Shown here: positions 35,150-45,039 of the stretch, in pieces
How positions within the stretch are numbered: position 1 is the first letter of the stretch
Layout: each line of letters opens with the position of its first letter
From: Eriocheir sinensis
Lineage: Eukaryota > Arthropoda > Malacostraca > Decapoda > Varunidae
Assembly (NCBI RefSeq): GCF_024679095.1
Contig: NC_066531.1
Span: 5,778,261 to 5,842,260 of the forward strand
Length of the DNA: 64,000 nt
Reading direction: 5' to 3'
Notes under the pieces: model-generated
Seen by the model: the letters and a program-made list of their open reading frames with translations, nothing else
The model's database searches: none
What the model was told of the DNA's origin: nothing
Made by a program: the position numbers and the translations under genes

Positions 35150-35441
35150 TTCTTGAGGGGCCTGGTGGTCGGCCCCAGCCCGTCATGGCGCAGGCAAGTA
35201 TTTATAGTGGCGCCATCTATTATCGGCTCATGCTGTCCCCCGGAGCTCATTCTTGATTTACTTGGACGGTTTCCTCTAGAGTCCGGGTTGATGGGTGGTC
35301 TTCAGGACAGCATGTGGGTAGTCTTAGGCCGCTCGGGGGTAACTGGAAAATCCCAGGTGGTAGCGGTGGATTCAAAGCCGCGTCGTCAAGAAAGCGGTGA
35401 ATGGGGGGCCCGCATGCTAACCACTCAGCCACCGCCTACCC
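35150..35441 (-). repeat. SINE-B
   Basis: Minus-strand head (GGTAGGCGGTGGCTGAGTGG) ends at about 35,441. The body includes GGAAACCGTCCAAGTAAATC. The 143-codon plus ORF over it is a shadow. Confidence 0.85.
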
Positions 35442-35444
35442 AAA

Positions 35445-36955
35445 CACAAACAGCATTTTATTTTTACCTACATTGTAAGGGGGACCAGGTGGAATATCAA
35501 GAGCTAGCATGCATCAGGAATATGCTTAGAAACATGTTTGCAAACTTAGAATATGTAATTTTGGCGAATAGTAACAATAAATAATCAGAGCTAGAAATAA
35601 AGAAGAAAAAAAAATTAAAGGCCATTATCTCAAAACAAAGTTTTTCTCACATTTTTCCCTATTTATTCGTCCCAAATTAACCGATTTTAATGTTTTAGGT
35701 ACCATTTGAAAGAGGCATGAATGCACAATGACAATAAAGATATATATATTTTTCTTTTTTTTACGAAAAATCGTGAACCGCTTAAGCGCGAGTGAAAAAA
35801 AATAATGTAAAAAAATAAGAAACTGAAAAATCTGGCTCTTTGTTTTTGTTTCACCACTTGCAAGTTTTTCATTTATGTTAAAAATTTTCCTAAATATGTG
35901 TTGAACTGAGTGGAATGTTTTTTTTTTTAAACAAAAAAAAAAAAAAAAAAAAAAATCGTATATATATTTTTTTCTATTCATCAAAATATTTTGAAACTTC
36001 TGCAATATTTTCACATCATTCAGGTTGGGCTGGATAGCCAATCACGTGCGACCTTTGATGCTGTATTTGGGCTTTCACGTGTTGTTTGTTTACTAATACA
36101 CAGACTTCAAAATCAAGACATGTGTATTGTACAGAGGTAAATACTGCCTTAAAACAAATAATTAGCGTTGTAATCCCTCAATAAGATGTGTTTTCACGAA
36201 TGAAGGCACGTTACTTGTATTATGTATCTTTGAAATAAAAATATAATCGCTTATACAATATTCTGCACGTTTCTGTATGTTACCTTCACAGTTTCCGTCA
36301 TTTGGTGAGCATTCTGTTGTATATGGATAATAATGATGAAGGTTCGGCGACGCTAACGCCAGAAGCGCCCGAATCTGTATATAATAATAGTATATTTTCC
36401 TCTTTGTAACTTTTCTGATAAATCAAATTTAGTGTAGTTTTTATATTCTTTATGTCCTTCAATAGAAGTAGCCGTCATGGGTGACTTTACCTCTAATTCC
36501 TTGGTACCATAGAGAACACCTGTCAGTAAAAAATACTCCACTTCATGAACAATTTGTGGACTGCTTCACTTCTTAGGGTCTTCACTGGTGGATCTCTGCC
36601 CCGACCTATGTTTCATCAGGTAACATACTGGATTTGGATGGGGCAAGAGTAGGAGATGTACCTAGATATATTGGGCAATTTTCCTAAATTTGGTCACTGG
36701 CTGGTAATCTTCCAGTAATATTTCCAGACCAGTCAGTAGGAAGTTAGCTCTTATTGGCTAAATATGAATGGTATAGTGGTAAATTCAACATAATTAACTT
36801 CTTATGGCATGATAGTCATTGATTATGAAATCTGCAGCAGCTGTGTTGTGCCACGTTATCTAAACTGAAGCTCTCAACAAGTCGTCCTTACCTTGGAACA
36901 ATTCAAGTACCTTAAGGAAAGGTTCTGAAACTACTTTTTGTATTTTCAGTTGGCC
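35445..36955. other. No gene recognised; AT-rich segment
   Basis: Includes homopolymer T/A runs at 35,921-35,955 and the shrunken (TA)n at 35,741. A 62-codon minus ORF (36,353-36,541: MEYFLLTGVLYGTKELEVKS...) looks protein-like in composition but is broken in the left arm and matches no family that I know. Confidence 0.45.
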
Positions 36956-36959
36956 CTTG

Positions 36960-37310
36960 ATAGATCCCTCATCAATAAGATAAAAAAGTTTCCCAAAATC
37001 CTTTAATCATTATATTAGAAGCAAAAACTTAATGTTCATTATGTGGGTCCTCTTAGACTAGCTAAAGGTTATGCAACCGCTGACTGTGAGGAATGGCAGA
37101 CATTCATTATTATTTTTTTTTGTTTATATTAACCATGAATTAAATACCCCCTTTCTCCTATCAACTGTCTGACTCTTCTATCACTAACATAACTATTTCC
37201 TTTGAAGCGGTAAGGCAAAGACTATCTTCTCTAGACATTAATTCTATCATGGGTCATGATGGTTTTCATCGCTGTCTTTGCAGTCCCTCATCCCTCTATT
37301 AAAAACACCT
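36960..37310 (+). pseudogene. LINE-C fragment (linker before reverse transcriptase)
   Basis: Plus strand reads HYVGPLRLAKGYATADCEEW, then PPFSYQLSDSSIT, then RQRLSSLDINSIMGHDGFH. This order resembles the linker-to-RT boundary of CR1/Rex-type LINEs, where the last block is usually SLD-NSSMGPDG-HP. Cut off on both sides, with frame changes. The family call is by motif memory, not a search. Confidence 0.55.
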
Positions 37311-37601
37311 AACTTATAGGGGTTGTATGTTAACAAACACAGCTAACCGTTTATATCACTAATTATTATTTTTCAAATATTAGAATAATGAATTAAGAGG
37401 TAATAAGTTACTATTTTTAGCAGTGATAAGTTAGTGCCGTCACTATGCCAGGGGCCACTTTTGCGGCACTTTGGTGGAAATAGCTATCTATTTTGGCAAA
37501 GACAGGTATAACAGTGTTGGGGTAGTTATTCAGGTAATGATTCAGAATAAGTTTATGCGTAACTGCATTGCCATGTACTAATTTTTCACAAAATTGTACA
37601 G

Positions 37602-38883
37602 GTGGCGGCTCTGTCCAAACACACACCCTCACTGATGCTGAGGAGGCCATGGCGCAGGTGCTGGACCCTGCAGTTGTAGCGGGCATAGGATCTGGCTTAG
37701 AATCAGATCCTCGTCCAACACCTTCTGTGTCCGCAGGTAAATTATGTTGTGAAATGTACTTCATGCTAATCTTAGTCTTTATGACAAGGGCTACTAACTT
37801 GATATATTTCACCATAAAAAAACAATAATGTAGTGAAAAATCTTGAAATGTTTGTCGTTAAGTGCTGGGAATCGAACTCAGGCCTTCATAATAGTAGTCA
37901 GCAGGGCAGCAACCCAACTGAGCCAATGATGAGCTATAAAGTCACTATGCCAGGGGCCACTTCTGCGGCACTTTCCGTAACACCCCAGCCCCACACTGTG
38001 GACTCCTTATGACGGAAAAGTGACCACACTCATCAGTTGCTCTAAAGCCATGGGTTCGATTTCCCATAACTTTTGTTGTAACTTTTGTCGTTTATCTTGA
38101 TTTTTTAACACATTCATTTGCTTTATTTGGTATATTATTATTATTTTATTGTTTTGCCCACCAACTCTTGATTTCCAGAGAAACTTAATTATTAAATAAA
38201 CTTCCACCTTCAGTGATTCAGTGCAACACAACTGATTAGAAAATCAACTAGACCTTTTCACCTTCATGTTTGCTAAGGCAGAAATTGCAAAGCTTTTATG
38301 TAGTTTCAATTGGGTTTAAGGAGAGACCACCATTCTGCATAGAGTCTGTGTGGTCTGAACATATATACCTTAAGTTGAGCAGACATATATGTGTAGGTTT
38401 TCCTAAAATTCCTCGCTACTCATAATGAAAGCACAAAATAAGATATCATGCCATGTTGAATTACTCTTATCATAATGATTTTTACGTACAGCTGCTGCAG
38501 ACACAGAAGTGTGTAGAATCTTCCTTTCGGAGGATTCTATGACACCCGCACCTCTGCAAGGCCCACCACAGCCCCCTCCTCACCATCCCCGCCCTACTAC
38601 TACTCACCAGCTGGCCCCTCAATTGGCACCAGTACACTGTGCCCCAGAAACTCAATTTCCCCCTGATGTAGGAGCAGCACCTCCCCACACTTCCACCAGC
38701 AGACAGAGGAGAGTTAACCCCGCAGTTGGGCCCAAAATGGTGGAAATTCACGAAGATAATCTTCTTGAAGTGAGGAGGCTGAGTGGTGCTATGGATAAGT
38801 GTTTCGTCAAACCGCTGGGTAGAGAGGGTCGAGCGTTGCATTCAACTTTATTAAGTCGATCCAACCTGAAAACAATCACCTAA
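37602..38883 (+). CDS. NAIF1-like protein, last two exons (Harbinger partner)
   Basis: Exon A (37,602-37,736, 135 bp) follows a TTGTACAG acceptor and ends at CCGCAG/GTAAAT. It reads SVQTHTLTDAEEAMAQVLDP, then AVVAGIGSGLESDPRPTPSV. Exon B (38,492-38,883) follows GTACAG and continues in phase as AAADTEVCRIFLSEDSMTPA. It has a Pro/Gln/His-rich stretch and ends ALHSTLLSRSNLKTIT and TAA. Both junctions are phase 1, so the joined frame is open. PIF/Harbinger elements usually encode a Myb/SANT-like partner that brings the transposase to DNA; the LTDAEE block and Pro/Thr-rich tail fit the C-terminal half of such NAIF1-like proteins. The DNA-binding N-terminal exon was not found upstream. The gene converges on the transposase, whose stop is about 1.1 kb away. 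Function is inferred from family and context. Confidence 0.55.
37865..37945 (-). repeat. tRNA-like sequence (possible SINE head)
   Basis: Minus strand: A box TGGCTCAGTTGGGT, then B box GAGTTCGATTCCC about 45 bases on. Lies in the intron between the two NAIF1-like exons. It lacks a full acceptor-stem pairing, so a functional tRNA is unlikely. Confidence 0.55.
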
Positions 38884-38889
38884 TTACCC

Positions 38890-39920
38890 CAAACATCACA
38901 AAACATAGTACCACATGTCTTACAAATCTCATTGTATCCAAGCTCATATACTCCTAAATATTCTGTCATCAACTAGCAAGTTCACTTAAATTACCTAACC
39001 TAAAACAAGCACATTTACTTACGATATTGACCAACCAGCGGTAAATAGCCCACAGCCCTGGGCACATCATAAAGGTATGGCAGTCAGCTTCCCCGTAAAC
39101 CACAACGCCTGGCCCAAAGTGTTAGCACAAACCCAGACGCAGCAGATCACCCACAGCAAGGAACAGCAGGGAACCGGCAGGGCCAGGTCACACGGCTACT
39201 ACATCACGCCCACATCCTAGCGGGAGCAGCCACCACAGACAACTGTCCTACGTGGCGGCTGCTGGCGCCGGGGTAAGGTGGAAAACAAACAAAACACGAG
39301 GTGCGCAACGTAAACAGTAATATTCATAAAATAAAAATAAGTAACTAGCAATGATGCACAATTCACCAATTTCGTGATACTTCCACGAAACAGAAAAGGT
39401 GGCTGCAGCCTTGGAAAAAATTGCAGTTACCTTGTCAAAAAAAGGTGACAGGTCCAATTAGGTAGTTTTTTATTGACTAGGTTTCTTTAGTTAGAAACAA
39501 AACAGAATTAACCTTTTTTTTTTATTTTTCCTTTGTGGCATAACATGACTTATACTATAGTCCATTTTGTTAAGGTGGATCCCTAGATCTTACCTTAGTA
39601 TATTAAGACACTGCTGACTGGCTGTTGGCAGGGAGGGTATCTGACAATTTTGGCATCTAAAACACTATCCTATAATCAAGAAATATTAGTATTTCTTTAC
39701 TTAGCTCATCTGATATAGATAAGTTTATTTTGTTGATAACATTGGAATAAGCAGTGATTCCACAACTATTAACACAATTTCCCATCCTCAATTGTTGATA
39801 ATTATGGTGAGTAGATGTCAGAGAACAACATTTAGTGATAATATATACTTTCATATTTTATCAAAATGTCCAGCCATTGTGGATTCACAGCTGAAGTGAA
39901 TGGACTATAGGTATAAAAAC
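38890..39920. other. No gene seen between the converging 3' ends
   Basis: Mirrors 5,870-6,805. Contains ACATATATGTG-type palindromic words upstream and no conserved ORF. Probably 3' UTR and spacer for both genes. Confidence 0.5.
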
Positions 39921-39925
39921 ATTAT

Positions 39926-39981
39926 CTTTTCATAGACAGTGTTGTTGGTTGGTTCCAACCAACAACACTGTCTATGAAAAG
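39926..39981. repeat. Perfect 56-bp palindrome (27-bp stem, 2-nt loop)
   Basis: Left stem 39,926-39,952, centre TT at 39,953-39,954, right stem 39,955-39,981, all 27 pairs matching. The outer stem is CTTTTCATAGACAGTG and the inner stem GTTGGTTGG. The right stem includes the last codons and stop of the minus-strand transposase. The left-arm copy (5,807-5,862) keeps the same fold with some mismatches. Confidence 0.95.
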
Positions 39982-42900
39982 ACATTGTCAATCAGACCCC
40001 TTCGTCGAGCCTGCCCTGTGTCTTCATTTCCTCTGTAGGCATAATTTTCCATGTTTTCAATCTCTTGTACTAAAGGCTCATTTAATTGAATTCTTCTACT
40101 GATACAAATATTATGCAATAGCAAACATGCAATTGCAATTTTGGCACACTTGACTGGGTCACACTGAAGGCTACCACCTGACCCATACAAGCAACGGAAC
40201 CGAGATTTTAATAACCCAAAGGTCTGTTCCACCACAACACGTGTCCTCGAGTGGCTGTGATTATAGGCGCGATGAGCATCAGTTGTTGGCTGGCTCACTG
40301 GTGTCATTAGGAAGGGCTCCAGAGAATAATCAGAATCACCTGCAAGGATCAGAATATAAACTAATTTTTCATCTAACATCATCTTTGCAATGGTTGTTTT
40401 GTTAAGGGAAATTTAACCAGCTTCTTAATGCTTTCATCCCTTAAGCTGGTGAATTCTGGAACAGCCTTTCTCGGTTTGTGTATCTTCCTGTCTACTACTT
40501 AAGCTCTTTCAAGAGGGTAGTATTAAGACACTCTTATCTACAATGGGACCATACGCTATAGCTGCGTGTGGCCTCAAAGCTCATTTACAGCACATTAGCC
40601 CTTGAGCCTGCGGTGAGAAGGATCCCATTACTTCCGAGGCACTGTGCTAGGGTGACATTCAGTTTACATCAGTTTACCTTCCCCAATCTTCCTCAGGTAC
40701 CCATTTATCGTCCAGCCCAAAAGCGAGGATGAACAGCCACTGCACCCTAAAGGATCCCTCCACACACGCCTCCTCAGCCCCTCGCTTAGGACCATCCAGC
40801 AGACCACCACACCCAGCACCACCAACATGGCCAACCACTCCGCCCAGCACCACAGTCTTTTAACATCTACCCTTTACTTCCTACTGGAAGTATGCCAACA
40901 TGCAGCCTGTGCCTAAGAGGGGTGACCGTTCCAATCCTTCAGACTACAAAAGATCCTCCCAACATAAACTACACGATTCCAGGATGGAGGCTGTAGAACG
41001 CTCAACTTCATACCTTACTATCAAGGCAAGAAGAACTTTGTCCTTCAACGCCTCAAAAACTCAATTTTTTAACCCGTCAACTCGACACAATCTTCCAAAC
41101 ACTTATCCTCTATTTTTCAATAACACTCAGCTGTCACCTTCTACAGTAAACATCCTCAGTCTAACCTTAACTCAAAATCTCAACTGGAAACTTCACATCT
41201 CCTCTCTTACTTAATCAGCTTCCTTGAGGTTGGGCTTTCTGTATCGTCTCTGCCAGTTATTTTTATCCTCCCAAATGATATCTATATGCAGGGACCTTGT
41301 CTGCCCTATTATGGAGTATACATCTCATAATGTTCTTTACTCTTTGTCTCTTTCCATTCCTTAAAAAACTCTGAGCGGCCATTAACAAAATATAACATAT
41401 ACTACATTTCCATTGCTCTAAAAAAGATGAGTGGCCATTTTATAAAAATAGAACATATACTAACCTGTCTTTTATTCTTATGACACCCAGTCCATTCCTT
41501 GTTGTTTGTTCCCCTTAGTTTTCCCTAATGAAATAGGTTGTCCTATTTACTGCATAAAAATTATATTTGCTAGTAAATACACTTCAGAGGCACGTATGTA
41601 TATGAATAAATTTTGTAAGCATTACAGAAAACAAAGTTTAAGAGCGCTTAACACTGAGGAAAGTTATTAGATCCTGGACAAGCATGAGCGTGGAAGTTGG
41701 AGAGCACTTGGTAGATAGCAAAATTGTTATAAAAGTGTCAGAATACATGCTGTGACTGTGAATGGACAGCATTTCCATAACCTATTTGTAACTACTCTCC
41801 ATATTAATCCCTCGAAAGGATAACCAAGATAATGCATCTGACAAGTCAAGAAGATACCAAAGCCAAACATTAGCGTACAGGTTAAGTTGGGAGCATATGC
41901 TATTATCTTCGAATGGTCGCGATACTCATCTCCATACCATTGGCCCTTCACCCTGTGGTGGGTAACAATCCATTAACTTGGGACACAGGCCCAGTGCAGC
42001 ATCCAGGTTACCAGTTTACCTTCCCCAGGCAACAATTTACCAATCCAGAAAAGAAGGATGAACAGTTGGGTGGGTTGTGTGCCGACTACCCAGGCCAAGA
42101 TTCGAATTCGGGCACACAGTTGTGAAAATGTATGCTAACCACAGCACCATGGAGGCACATTAACTTATACCGTTTTTCTTACAGCTGCTAAATTTTACAA
42201 TATACAACAAAGGTTTGGGTAATCACCAAGAAGTAGTGAGTCTCCGTACTGGCCCTCCACAAACTGCTGCCGCAGAACACTTTGACGCCATATGTAGGAG
42301 TCATGAACGCTCCCAGGATAGCTTGCACAGAAGCTGATGATCCTCACCTTTGAGTCTGCCACAACTTGTACATTAAGGCTGTACTTCCTCTTCCTCTTCA
42401 GATAAACAACTGCATTTGCAGGTGCTTTGATGGGTATATGAGTGCAGTCTATAGCCCCTATGACAGAAGGGAATCCACTGAGGCCATAAAAATCTTGCTT
42501 GATGAGCATGAGCTCCTGCAGATCTTGGGGCATATTTATTTCTCGTTTTGCTTTGTTCAACAAAGCCTCAGTGTCGGGACCCAGAAGACCATAACAGCAC
42601 AGTTAATTAATGGTGACCCCAATCAGAGGCAAATACCGGAGGAAGATATGGAGACAAGAATTGTAAATATGATAGGAGAGGAAAGGAAAGCAATTAGTCA
42701 GATATACAAAGTCGTAAACATCTGATAAGCACTAACACTACTGAGAGGTTATGGAAATACCCAGACCCACATACAGAAAAACAGATACCCAGTAGGCGTG
42801 GTCAGGAAGTGTGGATAACCATTCAATAGTACTCTAACATGTCGCGTGAGGTGTGACTAAATGCTATAAGCGAATAACTGAAAAGAGAAGTCACTGTTGG

Positions 42901-44069
42901 AGTGTCTTAAAAATGAATTACAAATAGCAGGAGAAGTAAACAATATAACATAATGAGCGAGCCAATGGTTGTTGACAGGAAGTATTGGCTACTGGTTATG
43001 TAGAAAATGAAGGCGCGTCAAGGATGTAGTTCCGCCTCAAGCAAGGAAAATGTGACCTAGACAACAGTGGTATGGGCAGACCGAGCTTGGTTCTCGCCTC
43101 AAGCAGACCTGCTACTCACTCAGCTGAGAATGGCTGTTGTGATCTTAAGCGTGAGTAGAAATTGAGAATCCAAGGGAAACCGACTGTATTGTCCTGGAGA
43201 TTATAATGTAGGAGATGTGTAGTAGGATTGTGAGTGGGACAGGATTGTAATTATTTTATTGCGATGTAAAGCAAAGGTAGAAACCACTGGGTGTGGTATA
43301 ATTTGGTGCTTCCGTGAAATTGTAGTAGATTATACTATAGGAATGTGTTATCATTATTTGTGAGGAGAGTACTTAATTATTGTGATGTAAGCAGAGAAAA
43401 ACAAACCACTGCTTGTGGAATGACGAGTGTTATTATTATTGGCAACAACTGAGCACATATTGTAGTATTACGTTTAAGACATGTCGTTTGTCATATGTTG
43501 TATCCATTGCTGAATATGCCAGTGTTATGATCGTCTGAGCATAGAATATTGCGTAAGGCAATTACCTGCATTTAATTTTAAATAAATGTATATTTTATTT
43601 TTCCCTTGTTTATCCCAGAACTCCAGTCTCCAATAACAACTTAAGCCGGATCACGCTACCAGGGATACGAGACGGTGAAATCATTTATGGAGTAATTAAT
43701 GAGTGATAAAATAGTTGTTTTAATACAAGTTGATGCAAATAAAATAATAGGTAAGAATTAAATAGAAGAAAAGAAGGGTCCAAAATCAGTAACATCATTC
43801 AATATTCTTGATACTGATGACTGACTGATAGCAGCTACATCACCCACCACATTCTGAAATGTCCCACTGGCTAAAAAAAGCAGGGCAACTAAGATCTGTG
43901 TGTGGATTGGAATTGCTCTTGTCCTACTTGTGGGCCTGTGGATATGTGGTCCAATCTCCTCAAACAGCTGAAGGATATCATGGCGGGGCAGACGATAATA
44001 GTGTAGGAGGAGACCATCGCTGACCTCCCGTCGTAGCCTGTCATGTTCCAGTGCCCAGAGCAGCGCCAT
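39972..44069 (-). CDS. HARBI1-like: PIF/Harbinger transposase, intron-containing
   Basis: A DDE nuclease that cuts and moves Harbinger DNA; host-adopted relatives are HARBI1. Exon 1 (44,069 to about 43,775) starts MALLWALEHDRLRREVSDG and has HIHRPTSRTRAIPIHTQILV, then the SQSSVSRIL helix. Exon 2 ends at 42,227 and has FYGLSGFPSVIGAIDCTHIP (first Asp near 42,449) and GSVHDSYIWRQS (second Asp near 42,302), ending GDSLLLG. A 1,887-bp GT-AG intron (42,226-40,340, phase 1) joins to exon 3 (40,339-39,972): GDSDYSLEPF, then RTRVVVEQTFGLLKSRFRCL (Glu near 40,229), and LLLHNICISRRI. Total length would be near the family's ~350 residues. The exon 1-2 junction is not resolved; the frame upstream of KREINMPQDL is open only to about 42,620. 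SINE-A, a LINE-A piece and a SINE body sit in the long intron. Could be an element or a domesticated gene. Confidence 0.8.
40555..40740 (-). repeat. SINE-A body without head
   Basis: Minus-strand SINE-A body (GGCTCAAGGGCTAATGTGCT, GGGCTGGACGATAAATGGG). Inside the transposase intron. Confidence 0.75.
40880..41330 (+). pseudogene. LINE-A fragment with internal deletion
   Basis: Reads MQPVPKRGDRSNPSDYK and jumps directly to QHKLHDSRMEAVERSTSYL, then SFNASKTQFF, NTQLSPST and NLNWKLHISSL. About 500 bp with the RT catalytic core is missing compared with 46,940-47,520. The deletion is shared by the left arm. It cannot encode an active enzyme. Confidence 0.85.
41335..41880. other. No gene seen; transposase intron
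   Basis: AT-rich; mirrors 3,886-4,495. Confidence 0.5.
41885..42165 (-). repeat. SINE-A
   Basis: Minus-strand head with GAATTCGAATCTTGGCC-like B box, body ACTGGTAACCTGGATGC and CTGGGCCTGTGTCCC. Mirror of 3,585-3,885. Confidence 0.8.
42625..43755. other. Probable first intron of the transposase
   Basis: No conserved ORF; stops in all frames. Mirrors 1,951-2,985. Confidence 0.45.
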
Positions 44070-44079
44070 TTCACCTTAA

Positions 44080-45030
44080 AACAAATAATTTATATAGGGT
44101 AATAATCTCATATGCTAGAATTTGATTCCTTTTGTTCCAGTTACTTAAAAAAAAGTCCAGTGATCAGCTAATATAATTATATAGAACCTAAGTAAATAAC
44201 TTATAATTATCAAACGTTCCATCCAGATCTAAAACGGTGTCTCCATTTCTTCGGATGAAATGTCACGGTAGCTTGTCAAGCAACAGGTCTCTTGCTCCCT
44301 ACTTCCTGCTGACATTCTGGTAAAATGTTTTACAAAATTGTTTCCAACTTGGCAAAATCAACTTAGTCCATAGGTGATAAACACCACAGTGCATTATATT
44401 TTGCTTGGGTTAGGAGTCCGGAAAACCCAAACTAACCTAATATTATCAGATAAAACTAACAGCTGAAAATATAATTATGACCAGCATTACTTTACCCCTT
44501 GGCCCCTGCATTCCAAATTCTCTCTCCATTATTGCTTTGTTAAATATCATTTTACCAGCATATCAATAACACTTGTTAGAGGGACACAGAACACTCCCCC
44601 CCCCAAAAAAAAAATCAATAAATAATACAACACTCATGTGCTTTGACCATTATGTTATTCATCTATTGGAAATCTTGGATGTGTAAATGAAGTGAATGAT
44701 TTCCACACATTTGTTAATATTTGTTTACACGTAAGGAAGAACTCAGTGTGTAGAGCTATGTCGACTAACCTCTGAACAACCAAAGTCAGAGTAGGTAGGA
44801 AGACACCTACCGAACAGGCGTGAGCTACTCCCGGTGAGGATATATGGGAAGCGAGGAGGGTGCTGAAGCCCTTCAAAGACCCTTCCCATGTCCTCACTAT
44901 CCGTTTCCCTTTTGTCTCATCAACACCAGAGAGTAGTTCAGCATGCTCTCTAAAGACAGATCCTCTCGCTTTCTACACCACAATACATTCACACGACATA
45001 CACACCTTTTACCAAAATAAAAAATAAAAA
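44080..45030. other. No gene seen; 5' flank of the transposase
   Basis: Mirrors 621-1,590. AT-rich, with a C run and A run at 44,597-44,613. The 80-codon minus ORF (44,655-44,897) is not kept as the same protein in the left arm. Confidence 0.5.
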
Positions 45031-45039
45031 ATGGCGCCT

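Noticed and set aside
35153..35584. 143-codon plus ORF
   Set aside because: Runs antisense through SINE-B and into AT-rich flank; not conserved in the left arm.
37865..37945. Functional tRNA gene
   Set aside because: A and B boxes are present, but I could not pair an acceptor stem or find an anticodon arm. This also holds for 7,715, 55,008 and 63,093.
38482..38841. 119-codon minus ORF
   Set aside because: Antisense of the NAIF1-like last exon, which has supporting splice sites and phase.
42227..44069. Exact exon 1 to exon 2 splice junction of the transposase
   Set aside because: Several GT and AG pairs would nearly join NDVTD to EALLNKAKRE, but none gave an unambiguous phase, so no junction is stated.
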